Source of the DNA: Paenibacillus hemerocallicola | Lineage (GTDB): Bacteria; Bacillota; Bacilli; Paenibacillales; NBRC-103111 | Assembly: GCF_006265175.1 (NCBI RefSeq) | Contig: NZ_VDCQ01000001.1 | Span: forward strand, 1 to 64,000 | Length of the DNA: 64,000 bases | Direction: 5' to 3' | Shown here: in pieces, positions 24,386-33,570 of the stretch | Numbering within the stretch: position 1 is the stretch's first letter | Layout: each line of letters starts with the position of its first letter | Translations under genes and position numbers: made by a program | The notes under the pieces: model-generated | Told to the model about the DNA's origin: nothing | What the model saw: the letters and a program-made list of their open reading frames with translations, nothing else | Databases searched by the model: none

Positions 24386-24895
24386 ATGAACGTTCAGCAA
24401 GTTCAAATGAGAGATTATTCATCGGTGTTGGCCGTTTTCAGTGGAGTCAAGGCTGCATTAAGCAAAGAGAAAAACGACCAGTGGAAATGGATTTATCCGA
24501 ACCGCTTTATTCATAAATCCGATATTCAGAGCGGTACCATGTACGGAATAAAAGAAGGAAACGAGTATGTCGCGGTAGTCACTCTCGACGATAAACAGAG
24601 TAAGAGCTACCAATCCTTAGTATGGCGAGATTCCCGTGGAAAACCCGGTTGCATGCATCGGCTTGCCGTTCATCCGAGCAGACAAGGGCAAGGATTGGGC
24701 AAGCTTTTATTGAACTATGCAGAGAATTTTGCGCAAAACAAAGGACATACAAGTATAAGAATCGATGTATATCGAATAAACGAGGCGGCCATAGCGTTAT
24801 ATAAAAAAAATGGATATGTAGAAGTGGGGGAAGTTCGCTATCCGTTCAGAAAATATTCCTATATCACTATGGAAAAACTATTTTTTATAACATGA
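24386..24895 (+). CDS. GNAT-family N-acetyltransferase
   Basis: A 169-residue acetyltransferase. The acetyl-CoA loop is in HRLAVHPSRQGQGLGKLLLN (Q-G-Q-G-L-G), and RIDVYRINEAAIALYKKNGY carries the conserved N...LYxKxGY. Follows the P-loop gene by 26 bases; binding site AAAGGAG. Such single-domain enzymes acetylate antibiotics, metabolites or proteins; the acceptor cannot be read from sequence. Confidence 0.9.
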   Translation: MNVQQVQMRDYSSVLAVFSGVKAALSKEKNDQWKWIYPNRFIHKSDIQSGTMYGIKEGNEYVAVVTLDDKQSKSYQSLVWRDSRGKPGCMHRLAVHPSRQGQGLGKLLLNYAENFAQNKGHTSIRIDVYRINEAAIALYKKNGYVEVGEVRYPFRKYSYITMEKLFFIT

Positions 24896-24937
24896 TAAGT
24901 TGCAGTCATACAGCGCATATGAAGCGGGAGGGCGAGA

Positions 24938-25495
24938 ATGAATCGATATGTTTCAGCTATCCTACTCTGTGTACTCGTTTTTACGGCGGTCGTATCCATT
25001 CCGGAAGGTGAAGTTTATGCATGCAGTTGTGGGGGGGAAGATGCAAAAGAGAGATTGGAGCTGTTTATGGTTGTTTTTGAGGGGAAGGTACTAAATCGAG
25101 GTGAACTAAAAGAATTTCAGCAACAGCTATTTAGAGAATATACTTTTGAAATAAATAGAGCATGGAAAGGGATCGAAAAGGAACGTATAACTATTTTTAC
25201 CTATGGTGAAGCTTCCTCATGCTACTTCAAGTTCACAGAAAATGAGACATATTTAGTGTACGCTTACCCAGGTAAAGATCATGAGTGGGAGACGAATTTT
25301 TGCAGCGGAAATATACCTATATCTAAAGCCAAAGAGGAATTGAAGCAGCTAGGAAGCGGAACGGAAATCTACATAAATGATGGCGCAGCGGATGCCCGCA
25401 ACTATAGCCGCAATGTTCTGATCAGCAGCGTTGTTATTTTCATTTTAGCATTAGGGGTATTAGCGAGTCGGAGAGTCAGGAAGCGAAAAGACTAA
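24938..25495 (+). CDS. exported TIMP/netrin-like protein with C-terminal membrane anchor
   Basis: A 185-residue protein. The signal peptide ends VYA and the mature chain would begin CSCGG. A cysteine pair right at the N-terminus followed by an OB-fold-like domain (MVVFEGKVLNRGE, YTFEINRAWKGIEKERITIF, SCYFKFTENETYLVYA, NFCSGNIP) is the layout of bacterial relatives of tissue inhibitors of metalloproteinases. A C-terminal helix (VLISSVVIFILALGVLA) followed by RRVRKRKD anchors it in the membrane with the domain outside. Function in bacteria is unknown; protease inhibition is only a possibility. Confidence 0.75.
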   Translation: MNRYVSAILLCVLVFTAVVSIPEGEVYACSCGGEDAKERLELFMVVFEGKVLNRGELKEFQQQLFREYTFEINRAWKGIEKERITIFTYGEASSCYFKFTENETYLVYAYPGKDHEWETNFCSGNIPISKAKEELKQLGSGTEIYINDGAADARNYSRNVLISSVVIFILALGVLASRRVRKRKD

Positions 25496-25514
25496 TTGCA
25501 AGGGGGAACAGGCG

Positions 25515-26219
25515 TTGGACATAAAAACCATTTTTTTCGATTTGGACGATACCCTATTGGACTTTGATGACTATTGGAAAGACAGCCTGATCGAAACATT
25601 TGGCAAGCACCCTACAACGAGGGGAATCGAACCCCACCTGCTGTTCCAACGTCTATGGGATAAGAATCAAATATACGAGAAGCTGTATCATGCGCAGGAA
25701 ATTACTTTGCGAGATTTCCGGAATTTCCGGCTCATACAGGCTATGAGAGAGTTCGATCGTGAAATCGATGAAGAGACGGCAGATGAGTTCAATGCTTTGC
25801 ACAAAAGCGTAAGCAAGCAATTTATGAAAGCGAGTCCCGGATTACTGGCGTTTCTCATCGAGCTAAAGAAATCGTATCAACTGGGAATCGTAACAAACGG
25901 TACCGGAAGCTGGCAGCACGATAAGATTGAAGCGCTAGGAATCAAATCGCTTTTTTCAGATGAGGCCATTATTATTTCCGAGGACGTTGGTTATGAGAAG
26001 CCTGCTCCGGAGATTTATGGAAAGGCATTGGCTTGTACGCATACTGCACCGGAAGAAGCTCTGTTTGTCGGAGACTCGTGGAAAAATGATGTTCAAGGTC
26101 CGATCCATATAGGAATGAAAGCGATTTGGTTGAACAAGAAAGGCGAGGCGGTTCCGGAAGGGCTGAAACCGTATGGGATCATAACCAACCTATTCGATTT
26201 AAAGAAATTTCTTTTGTGA
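25515..26219 (+). CDS. HAD-superfamily hydrolase (YjjG/pyrimidine-nucleotidase-like)
   Basis: A 234-residue HAD phosphatase. Motif I FFDLDDTLLDF holds the nucleophile D, motif II GIVTNGT the T/S, motif III GYEKPAPEIY the lysine, motif IV FVGDSWKNDVQG the acidic pair. The helical cap (about 15-90) fits subfamily IA. The best-known relatives dephosphorylate nucleoside monophosphates or phosphosugars. TTG start at 25515 behind AAGGGGGAA. Confidence 0.88.
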   Translation: MDIKTIFFDLDDTLLDFDDYWKDSLIETFGKHPTTRGIEPHLLFQRLWDKNQIYEKLYHAQEITLRDFRNFRLIQAMREFDREIDEETADEFNALHKSVSKQFMKASPGLLAFLIELKKSYQLGIVTNGTGSWQHDKIEALGIKSLFSDEAIIISEDVGYEKPAPEIYGKALACTHTAPEEALFVGDSWKNDVQGPIHIGMKAIWLNKKGEAVPEGLKPYGIITNLFDLKKFLL

Positions 26220-26287
26220 GGAATAGTTCGAAAAACGGTTTTATTCTGGAGTAGCGAGATAAGAACGATCACAGAGGAGGACTAAAA

Positions 26288-26920
26288 ATGGGGTCCCGAA
26301 TCATGCATTTGATCATTGCCGATAAGGTTGCCAATGCGATTCCGTTACGAAATCGATCCGAATTTGTGCTTGGCGGAGTTGCACCAGATGCAAAACAACC
26401 CAAAGAAAGCTCGCATTTTTATATAAAGGACGAAGAGGGGATTACGAGACATATCGGATACGAACCATTTATGAATAAGTATCGTCATTTTATAGACGCC
26501 GGGAATGAATACATACTGGGGTATTTGTGTCATTTAATTGCCGATGATCTATGGTTGAAAAATTTTTACTTGCCTTGGATTATGGACCAAATCAATCGGA
26601 ATCCGAATTTTTACGAGAAATATCATCAAGATTTCAGGAATTTAAATGGAAAATTGTTGGAATGGTACGGCAATGCCCACATCAAGGACCATTTGGCGGG
26701 CAGTCTTCGAGGGACGGATATCGAAGAGCTTGCATTCTCGGATGTGCTTCCATTCATTCCGGACTTGTTAAAGGACTTTGTCTATACCGATGCGAATGTA
26801 AACAGTGTACTGAATGTATTTACGATGGAGCAAATAATTGAATATATGGGGCGGTCTGTGGAACTGTCCGTAACTGTACTGGAAAGACTCATGGAGGGCA
26901 AACTCTCCAGCCCCATGTAA
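26288..26920 (+). CDS. zinc-dependent phospholipase C-like/hydrolase domain protein
   Basis: A 210-residue protein. MGSRIMHLIIADKVANAIP, FVLGGVAPDAKQ, SHFY and LGYLCHLIADDLWL are the spaced His/Asp motifs of the zinc-dependent phospholipase C-like fold as found in many bacillary orphan proteins. Several histidines (H7, those in ESSHFY and LCHLIADD) could bind zinc. No signal peptide, so likely cytosolic and not a secreted lipase. Binding site AGAGGAGG. Actual activity unknown. Confidence 0.7.
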   Translation: MGSRIMHLIIADKVANAIPLRNRSEFVLGGVAPDAKQPKESSHFYIKDEEGITRHIGYEPFMNKYRHFIDAGNEYILGYLCHLIADDLWLKNFYLPWIMDQINRNPNFYEKYHQDFRNLNGKLLEWYGNAHIKDHLAGSLRGTDIEELAFSDVLPFIPDLLKDFVYTDANVNSVLNVFTMEQIIEYMGRSVELSVTVLERLMEGKLSSPM

Positions 26921-26945
26921 AATCGATAAACTCGAGGAGTCCAAG

Positions 26946-27509
26946 ATGCTGAAATATACGTTATGTTTAATCCGACAAGGAAGCAAGATCTTATTGCTCA
27001 ATCGCGAACATCCGGCATGGATGGGGTGTTGGAACGGGATTGGCGGAAAAATAGAGAAAGAGGAGCAGCCCCGATCATCGATGCTCCGTGAAATCCAAGA
27101 AGAAACGCAAATCGAATCGCCGGAGCTCTCTTTTAAAGGTCTTATTACGTGGACAACAGTAGAAGGAGCGGGTTTCGGCGGTTTGTATTTATATGCGGCT
27201 GAAATCCCGGATGAGTATGAATATGTGACTCCGATAAAAACGGAGGAAGGAATATTGGACTGGAAAGAAATAAGCTGGATCATGCATCCCGACAATCAGG
27301 GCGTTGCCTCCAATGTCCCCAGTTGTCTTGAAAAAGTGCTGTATGAGTCTAGCTGCTATAATCATCACAGCATCTTTTCAGATAAAATAATGGTTACCCA
27401 AATTTCAACAAAGATAGATCCGAGAATAGAGGCGGACGAAGCGATGAGAACTGATTATTTGAACCAGTATTTGCAAAAGTATATCGAAGCAGGTTTTGCC
27501 ATTAAATGA
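26946..27509 (+). CDS. Nudix hydrolase
   Basis: A 187-residue MutT-type protein. The Nudix box runs from GGKIEKEEQ to REIQEETQI; the glutamates are kept while the usual G-U end is Q-I. WMGCWNGIGGKIEKE precedes it and a C-terminal extension of about 60 residues follows. Binding site TCGAGGAG. Hydrolyses nucleoside diphosphate-X compounds; the substrate is not known. Preceded by the phospholipase-like gene at 25 bases and followed by an epimerase gene, likely one transcript. Confidence 0.85.
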   Translation: MLKYTLCLIRQGSKILLLNREHPAWMGCWNGIGGKIEKEEQPRSSMLREIQEETQIESPELSFKGLITWTTVEGAGFGGLYLYAAEIPDEYEYVTPIKTEEGILDWKEISWIMHPDNQGVASNVPSCLEKVLYESSCYNHHSIFSDKIMVTQISTKIDPRIEADEAMRTDYLNQYLQKYIEAGFAIK

Positions 27510-27532
27510 ACGAACAGGAATGAGTGGAGCGA

Positions 27533-28432
27533 ATGAAGAAAAAAGTCGTTATAGCCGGTGGGACAGGCTTTATCGGAGCCTATTTGGAACGGCAATTGAA
27601 CGATCTCGGGTACGAGGTGAAAATGATCTCGAGAAAAGACGGTCATATTTCTTGGAGCAGCAGTGCGGAAATCGTGGAAGCGATGGAAAATGCCGAGATG
27701 CTGATCAATCTGGCCGGGAGGTCTGTAAACTGCCGCTACAACCCATACAATAAGCAAGAAATTATGAATTCGAGAACCGAGACTACCAAAATACTTGGAA
27801 ATGCGCTGTTACAATGCAAAGCGCCCCCTTCGCTATGGTTCAACTCCAGTACGGCTACGATATACAGACATGCGGAGGACCGGCCCATGACCGAGGAAGG
27901 CGGAGAGATCGGATCGGGCTTCTCCGTTGAAGTTGCAAAACAGTGGGAGCAGGCTTTCTTCTCGTTTGAATTGCCGAATACGAGGCAAGTCGCTTTAAGA
28001 ATAGCGATCGTATTGGGTGAGGACGGGGGAGTCATGACTCCCTACAAAAACTTGATCCGCTTCGGACTTGGTGGTTCCCAAGGGTCCGGCAATCAAAAGT
28101 TCAGTTGGATTCATATCGAAGATTTGTTCGGCATTATTGTTTTTCTGCGGGATAACGAAGAGCTTCGCGGCGTATTCAATTGTTCTTCCCCCAATCCGGT
28201 TACGAACCGGGAGTTGATGGGCAGCTTACGACGAGCTATGCATGCAAAATTCGGATTGCCCGCATCCAAGTGGATGCTCGAAATCGGTGCCTTTTTTATG
28301 AAAACCGAAACCGAATTGATCTTGAAAAGCCGTTGGGTTATCCCGGAGAGGCTGCTGAAGGCGGGATATTCGTTTAAATATGATACCTTGGATAAGGCGC
28401 TTCGACAAATTTTGAAGGAATCGAACATGTAA
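27533..28432 (+). CDS. TIGR01777-type NAD-dependent epimerase/dehydratase (YfhF/SulA-like)
   Basis: A 299-residue short-chain dehydrogenase-fold protein. GGTGFIGAYLERQL is the NAD(P)-binding G-x2-G-x2-G; MLINLAGRSVNCRYN and RTETTKILG are typical of the TIGR01777 family, and WIHIEDLFGIIVFL fits the substrate side. The catalytic Y-x3-K seen in classical epimerases is not obvious, as in the family. ATG at 27533 is chosen, with GTGGAG before it. Biological role unclear; related B. subtilis yfhF is uncharacterised. Confidence 0.85.
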   Translation: MKKKVVIAGGTGFIGAYLERQLNDLGYEVKMISRKDGHISWSSSAEIVEAMENAEMLINLAGRSVNCRYNPYNKQEIMNSRTETTKILGNALLQCKAPPSLWFNSSTATIYRHAEDRPMTEEGGEIGSGFSVEVAKQWEQAFFSFELPNTRQVALRIAIVLGEDGGVMTPYKNLIRFGLGGSQGSGNQKFSWIHIEDLFGIIVFLRDNEELRGVFNCSSPNPVTNRELMGSLRRAMHAKFGLPASKWMLEIGAFFMKTETELILKSRWVIPERLLKAGYSFKYDTLDKALRQILKESNM

Positions 28433-28462
28433 CTCGATTCGAAATAGAGGAGGTCATGGCAC

Positions 28463-28695
28463 GTGTCCCAATCCAACTTTTATTATAAAAATCCCGATGC
28501 GCCAAAGCCGAATCAACCGACGAGTATCGGCGTAGTCGCGGCAATTGAAAGGAACCACTGCATGCTGTTTGCAGCGAAGAATCGATAGAGCTTGCCTTTT
28601 TTTCGAAGGAGGCACTGAAACGGGTAAATATTGCGGAAACGCATACTCCTATCATTCAAGCTTATTTGGACAATAAGACGGCGGTGCTAGAGTGA
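28463..28695 (+). pseudogene. Nudix hydrolase gene reduced by a large internal deletion
   Basis: GTG 28463 with binding site AGAGGAGG opens a typical Nudix N-terminus (SQSNFYYKNPDAPKPNQPTS then GVVAAIERN). The Nudix box itself is absent. Instead CMLFAAKNR ends in TAG, and in another frame the C-terminal IELAFFSKEALKRVNIAETH runs to TGA at 28693-28695. About 60-80 codons appear to be missing. Confidence 0.65.
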
Positions 28696-28724
28696 TTATT
28701 CCAAGGACAGAGGGGTTTTTATAA

Positions 28725-29528
28725 ATGAAAACGAATTCAACTGAATTTCTGACAAATCAGTACAAGGACTCATCCAACTTGGATATTCGCATTCGATTGC
28801 ATGAAGCTTACAGCACGAATCCGATAGATTGGCATGAATGGGTATTCGATCAAATGATCTTCAAGGCAGACAGCCGGATCATAGAATTTGGTTGTGGCAC
28901 TGCGAGCTTATGGGAAAAAAATGATTGCAAAATAAGCAACAAGTGGAGCATCACTTTAACGGACATGTCTGAAGGCATGTTGGCAAAAGCGCAGCACAAT
29001 ACACGGAACGCGTCAAACGTTGCATACCAAGTCATGGATATACAAAATATCGAGTCCGAGGACGGTTTATTCGATATTGTCATAGCGAACCATATGCTGT
29101 ACCATGTTCCGGACATCCATAAAGCATTAGCGGAGGTTCAACGAGTTTTGCGGGATGACGGCGTCTTCTATGCAGCAACGAATGGCGGGATTCATCTTCG
29201 AGAGATTTTTGATTTTGTTGCCGAATTCGATCCCTCGGTTCCGTTTACAAAACCGATGAATGCAACGTTTTTTGGTTTGGAGAATGGAGAAGAGCAGCTT
29301 CGAGGCCATTTTGGCGATGTTCGTTTGGTCAGGTATCCATCGGATTTACGGGTTACAAGTGCGCAGGACTTGGCGGATTTTATTTTTTCGATAAGGACCG
29401 AATTTAAAAAAGATTTGATCGAAAAAGGGACTTATGCTTCATTTATACCATTTCTGGAGAGCAAGAAAAACGAGCACGGCTATATTCAGATCAGCAAAGA
29501 CTCAGGGCTGTTTGTTTGCAGGAAATAA
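28725..29528 (+). CDS. class I SAM-dependent methyltransferase
   Basis: A 267-residue Rossmann-fold methyltransferase. Motif I is IIEFGCGTASLW, the acidic motif II end is TLTDMSEGML, and YQVMDIQNIESEDGLFDIVI with ANHMLYHVPD gives motifs III-IV of the methyltransferase-11 group. The C-terminal 100 residues form an acceptor-specific part. Such orphans methylate small molecules. Start ATG; binding site weak (GGGGTT). The acceptor cannot be predicted. Confidence 0.88.
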   Translation: MKTNSTEFLTNQYKDSSNLDIRIRLHEAYSTNPIDWHEWVFDQMIFKADSRIIEFGCGTASLWEKNDCKISNKWSITLTDMSEGMLAKAQHNTRNASNVAYQVMDIQNIESEDGLFDIVIANHMLYHVPDIHKALAEVQRVLRDDGVFYAATNGGIHLREIFDFVAEFDPSVPFTKPMNATFFGLENGEEQLRGHFGDVRLVRYPSDLRVTSAQDLADFIFSIRTEFKKDLIEKGTYASFIPFLESKKNEHGYIQISKDSGLFVCRK

Positions 29529-29552
29529 GTCATTTATAAGGACGTTGAGGCA

Positions 29553-29903
29553 ATGGAAGAGGGTGAGATTGTGGAGTTCCATGTGCAACATCCGAGCGGG
29601 TATAAGACACTGGTCGTATTCCTATGCCAAGTAATAAGTACAGCCAAGAAAAAGACGATCACGTTTGAAAGCGACTTTCTCTTGATTAACGGCAGTGAGC
29701 AAATACAGGCAGATCATATAAAAGATGTACGGGTCTTTGGGAATCGGATAGGAGTAAGATTGACGGGCAAAGCAATGGTGCCAGTACGGTTATGTTTCAA
29801 ATTTATAAATTCAGATAGAGCTAGAGGGGAAGAGGAGTTAAAGAGATGGGCTGAGGAAAACGAGAAGCCGATCGTTTTCCGTTTTTTTATGATGTGGATT
29901 TAG
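29553..29903 (+). CDS. hypothetical small protein
   Basis: A 116-residue soluble protein, mostly beta-strand (EIVEFHVQHPSGYKTLVVFL, VRVFGNRIGVRLTGKAM) ending in a charged helix and FRFFMMWI. No signal peptide. It resembles pleckstrin- or RNA-polymerase-like small barrels in secondary structure only. Sits 24 bases behind the methyltransferase gene and before an APH gene, so likely co-transcribed. Family not recognised. Confidence 0.6.
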   Translation: MEEGEIVEFHVQHPSGYKTLVVFLCQVISTAKKKTITFESDFLLINGSEQIQADHIKDVRVFGNRIGVRLTGKAMVPVRLCFKFINSDRARGEEELKRWAEENEKPIVFRFFMMWI

Positions 29904-29947
29904 TGGGTGAGGCCATTGCGTTTGTGGGTGGCAGGGGAGAAGTGTAG

Positions 29948-30859
29948 ATGGATGAGAAGATACGAAGGCTTTTAGCGGAAATCCGACATAAAGTCGAATT
30001 TGATCGGGTTGAACCGCTAACTAAAGGATACTCGAATGCAAGGAAGTACATTTTGTACATATCGGATCGTCCCATCTATTTATTGCGTGTGTATGAACTG
30101 GATTCCTATGCCCGTCGAACAGAAGAGTATAGCTATCTAAACCTTCATTACAATAATGGCGTATGCTGTCAGAAGCCGGTATGCATAGATGCCCACTATG
30201 ATTTAAAGCTATGTTATTTATTGCTTCCTTACTTGGAGGGCAATAGCGGAGATGAAATCTTAAGCAATCTTTCTATTGAAGAGCAATATGTGCAGGGACT
30301 CATGGCAGGAGAACAATTAAAAAAGATCCATATGGTTGTTCCGGATACCCCGATTAATTGGTTTGAACGCAGGTATGCAAAATATGTACAGAAGAAAATG
30401 AAAGTGAAGGAAATGAATATCGATTTTCATAAACGAGGCTACATCGAAAGTTATATTGAACGGAACTTTGACTTGCTGCGCGATAGTCCGGTATGTTTTC
30501 AGCATGATGACTTTCATCCGTCGAACCTGATATTTAATAACAATATACTGGTTGGAGTTATAGATTTTAGCAGGTTTGACTGGGGAGACCCGTGGGAAGA
30601 ATTTTTTAAGCTTCCCAAATATACTTGCTGCATTAGTAAACCTTTTGCGTATGGACAAGTGCATGGTTATTTCAACGGTCATATTCCCGACCTGTTTTGG
30701 AAGAAATACAATTTGTTCGTGGCGCTAAATCAACACGCTACCTTAATCGGTGGATATCAAGGGCGGAAGACCATAGAGATGCTGAAGAAGATTCAAGGCA
30801 CGATCGAAACACATGATTTTGCCTGCGGAGGGCCCCCGAAATGGTTTCTTGAAAAGTAA
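29948..30859 (+). CDS. APH-family phosphotransferase
   Basis: A 303-residue kinase-fold protein with an intact active site: FQHDDFHPSNLIFNNN (H-D-D-x4-N) and VIDFSRFDWGDPWEEFFKL (metal-binding D plus W-G-D-P). IYLLRVYELDSYARR gives the N-lobe. This is the classical form of aminoglycoside 3'-phosphotransferase-like and Ser/Thr/homoserine-kinase-like proteins. Binding site GGGGAGAAG. Substrate unknown; resistance to an antibiotic is possible but not established. Confidence 0.88.
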   Translation: MDEKIRRLLAEIRHKVEFDRVEPLTKGYSNARKYILYISDRPIYLLRVYELDSYARRTEEYSYLNLHYNNGVCCQKPVCIDAHYDLKLCYLLLPYLEGNSGDEILSNLSIEEQYVQGLMAGEQLKKIHMVVPDTPINWFERRYAKYVQKKMKVKEMNIDFHKRGYIESYIERNFDLLRDSPVCFQHDDFHPSNLIFNNNILVGVIDFSRFDWGDPWEEFFKLPKYTCCISKPFAYGQVHGYFNGHIPDLFWKKYNLFVALNQHATLIGGYQGRKTIEMLKKIQGTIETHDFACGGPPKWFLEK

Positions 30860-30902
30860 GAAAGTTGTCAAATAAGGAATATTGTAACGAAAAGGTGATC
30901 GG

Positions 30903-31313
30903 ATGAGTGCAGGGTATTCTGGAACTCCGCTTATTCAGAAGCTTGGGATCAAGCAAGGAACGAAAATTTGTATAGTAAACGAGCCTGACCCATATTGGGA
31001 GCTTCTCGGAACGCTGCCACCTTTTATTGAGAAGGCCGATCCGAATGAAGAGCAGATGGATTTTATACATATTTTTGCCAATAGCAAATCGGAAATCGAG
31101 AAGTACTTGAATACGATCAAAGGGCACATCAAGCAGACGGGAATGGTCTGGGTCTCATGGCCGAAGAAATCGTCCAAGATCATTACCGATTTGAATGAAG
31201 ACGTGATCAGGAAGCTGGCATTGGATAATCAACTGGTGGATGTTAAAGTCTGTGCAGTAGATGAAACGTGGTCGGCGCTAAAACTTGTCATTCCGTTAAA
31301 GCATAGAAAATAG
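30903..31313 (+). CDS. DUF3052-domain protein
   Basis: A 136-residue soluble protein. GYSGTPLIQKLGIKQGTKIC, the central FIHIFANSKSEIEKYL and GMVWVSWPKKSS followed by LVDVKVCAVDETWSALKLVI are the well-conserved blocks of DUF3052, a family of unknown function often found beside small-molecule enzymes. Binding site AAAGGTGAT. Length fits. Confidence 0.85.
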   Translation: MSAGYSGTPLIQKLGIKQGTKICIVNEPDPYWELLGTLPPFIEKADPNEEQMDFIHIFANSKSEIEKYLNTIKGHIKQTGMVWVSWPKKSSKIITDLNEDVIRKLALDNQLVDVKVCAVDETWSALKLVIPLKHRK

Positions 31314-31544
31314 AAAGGTGTTGGATAGGGATAACTGGATAATGAAACATTTGAATACATACTGCGTATAAACTAGCAAATATATCCACGGACGGTGAGC
31401 ATACGACTAAGCTTCCCGAAGGAACGCCGAATACCGGCGATATGGCGATCGAGAAGAGAGTACATCAAACTTCTTTATCGCTTTTCTTTTTTCGATCCAG
31501 TAGTATTAGCTCACGCATGATTCACAACAAATGGAGGATGCGAA

Positions 31545-31796
31545 ATGAGTAAATTATTCGAAACGAAACAGGATATCGAACGTCTTCTATACAATCGGAA
31601 CATTACACTAGAGATTCGCAACAGGACCTTATTATTACGCGATCCGGAAAGCGACGAAGTGCTGCAGTTGGAAACGATCAAATCGGTGAACGATCCCGGT
31701 ATCCGGTCCAAAGCACATCCGCTCACATTATTTGCAATATACTTCTTAATATTTTTAATCACGGTTGGGGTCGTACATTTCATATCGAGTCAATAA
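31545..31796 (+). CDS. small tail-anchored membrane protein
   Basis: An 83-residue protein with a charged N-terminal part and one C-terminal transmembrane helix (TLFAIYFLIFLITVGVVHFI, about residues 60-80). Strong binding site GGAGG. Followed after 25 bases by another small membrane protein, so probably one transcript. No family recognised. Confidence 0.65.
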   Translation: MSKLFETKQDIERLLYNRNITLEIRNRTLLLRDPESDEVLQLETIKSVNDPGIRSKAHPLTLFAIYFLIFLITVGVVHFISSQ

Positions 31797-31821
31797 CAAC
31801 AAAGTACATAGGGGATCTGCT

Positions 31822-32274
31822 ATGGATAAACAAGGAGATTGGGATTCGGACGATGAGGAGCGATTGGAGAAAAGAACCATTCGGATACGGGCGTTATCGA
31901 TTGCTCTGATTTCCATCGTCATGATACTCGGCAGCGGTTCGTATCTTGCTACTAGGGCTGCAAATCATGCAATTTCAGAGGCGCTGTGCGCGAATGAAAT
32001 CGTTGCCCGGGAAGCACAACCGGGAAGCGCTCAATATGAATGGATCGTTTTTAGAAGGAATTGTGGTGCTACCACGGACTACAGCTATCATCTTTCCATT
32101 ATCGGGCAAGGAACGCAATTAAGTAACGAAAGTGGGAATGTATATAGATCCGGTGGAGCGTTTAATGCCAGTTGGAGCGATAACCGTACAATCCATATAA
32201 CGGGCAGCTCCTATAAGGAGTCTAAAAAGGAAACAAAGTTTAAAGGAATCCGGGTCGTGTATAGTTCGATTTGA
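31822..32274 (+). CDS. DUF5412-like membrane-anchored protein
   Basis: A 150-residue protein: acidic cytoplasmic start, one membrane helix (IRALSIALISIVMILGSGSY, about 22-45), and an exterior domain with CANEIVAREAQPGSAQYEWI followed by FRRNCGATTDYSYHLSI. The C-N-E...VFxRxCGATTxxSxxxSI pattern with two cysteines matches my memory of DUF5412. ATG 31822 follows GGGGATC; the frame is open further up. Function unknown. Confidence 0.65.
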   Translation: MDKQGDWDSDDEERLEKRTIRIRALSIALISIVMILGSGSYLATRAANHAISEALCANEIVAREAQPGSAQYEWIVFRRNCGATTDYSYHLSIIGQGTQLSNESGNVYRSGGAFNASWSDNRTIHITGSSYKESKKETKFKGIRVVYSSI

Positions 32275-32478
32275 AAAAGGGTGCCACCGGCAAACGAAAT
32301 TTTTGGAGAGAGGTGATTTTAATGGTTCCATCCTATTGAACAGGTGGACAATTGGCGATGATCAGATGAGTTGTCTGGGATCCGATACCCTTTGAAAATT
32401 TTTAAAAAGTGGACAATAGTATTGGGGAATCTACGCGATGTCAAGAATCAGAAACGGTGAGATGATATTAAAGCCATC

Positions 32479-32757
32479 TTGATTAATTTGGCAATGGCTA
32501 TTACGTTTCCAATAATAGGTCTAATTTCATATTTTCTTTATGATGGTATGGATGATGAGCCTACGAATTTAATAGTCAAATTAATAGGTCTTATTCTATT
32601 TTGGGGCTTCATTATCTATGCATGGCTGATTAATTATAAAGCTATAACTGTGTTTGGTACGAGCTTCCTGAAGCGTGCGCTTGCGGCAGTGTTAATCACG
32701 ATAATGACCTTAGTGTCCTCTGTTTATATGATAGCAGTAGGGAGAATGATTACATAG
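32479..32757 (+). CDS. hypothetical three-helix membrane protein
   Basis: A 92-residue protein with hydrophobic stretches at about 3-22, 33-52 and 66-88. The start is uncertain: TTG 32479 is the first candidate, ATG 32494 the next, neither with a strong binding site. Followed by an exported-type protein gene 21 bases downstream. Not recognised. Confidence 0.5.
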   Translation: MINLAMAITFPIIGLISYFLYDGMDDEPTNLIVKLIGLILFWGFIIYAWLINYKAITVFGTSFLKRALAAVLITIMTLVSSVYMIAVGRMIT

Positions 32758-32778
32758 GCGTAGTTAAGAGGTGATACT

Positions 32779-33378
32779 TTGAAGCTCAAAAGGGCTCATT
32801 ACATAATACTTGCGGTCGTCCTATGCTTGCTGACGGCATTTGCGTACAAATCCTACTTCAGTAATGAGAGCATCTTAGAAAGAGCCGTTCAAAAAAACGG
32901 ATACGATCTTTTTCAAAAACAAAGGCCGGTCTCGTTCGAGTTTTATTTCGACCCTCAATGGATTCCAAAAACCAATGGGGAGACTGAATACAATATCCAT
33001 CTTGGTACTCTGCACAATACGGAAATCTATCTGGACAAAGTGATAGCCCGAGATAGATCCATTTATATCGGGTTAAATGCGATCCCCCATATGAGAAAAC
33101 AGTCCGGCGAGTTTTTGTACATATGGGATATAAAAGACAACCAGTCATCTTCTACGTATAATCCGATCGAGGAATGGCATTTTTTCGATAAAAATGGAGA
33201 GAGCTTGAAGCCGCTTCTAATGGACTATGGCTCGGGAGAGGGACCGGACAATATGTTCGGAATCGAAATTGACAAGAAATATATGGATATTGTTGCCGCA
33301 GGTATTTATTTTAAATATTCGGGATTCATCTTATATGAATATCGGCAGAAGAAAACAGTTCAAACTTCTCTTTTTTAG
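32779..33378 (+). CDS. hypothetical membrane-anchored exported protein
   Basis: A 199-residue protein starting at TTG behind AAGAGGTGAT. Residues about 6-24 (HYIILAVVLCLLTAFAY) are a signal anchor. The exterior part is beta-rich and aromatic (PVSFEFYFDPQWIPKTNGET, KVIARDRSIYIGLNAIPHM). No cysteines form a lipobox. Unrecognised. Confidence 0.6.
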   Translation: MKLKRAHYIILAVVLCLLTAFAYKSYFSNESILERAVQKNGYDLFQKQRPVSFEFYFDPQWIPKTNGETEYNIHLGTLHNTEIYLDKVIARDRSIYIGLNAIPHMRKQSGEFLYIWDIKDNQSSSTYNPIEEWHFFDKNGESLKPLLMDYGSGEGPDNMFGIEIDKKYMDIVAAGIYFKYSGFILYEYRQKKTVQTSLF

Positions 33379-33570
33379 AATAGGATCGAGTCCGGGACAT
33401 TCGATTCGCAACGAATGCTTTTCGAAAGCGAGATTGTATAGAAACATAAATGGTGGGGGGGCCTCGTGAATATGCTCTAGGATTTTCGGCAAAACGTATA
33501 AGTCGATGCACGGTTGAACATTGCGGTTATATTGCCGCGACCGATTCGATTCATTAAGGGGATGAAACAT

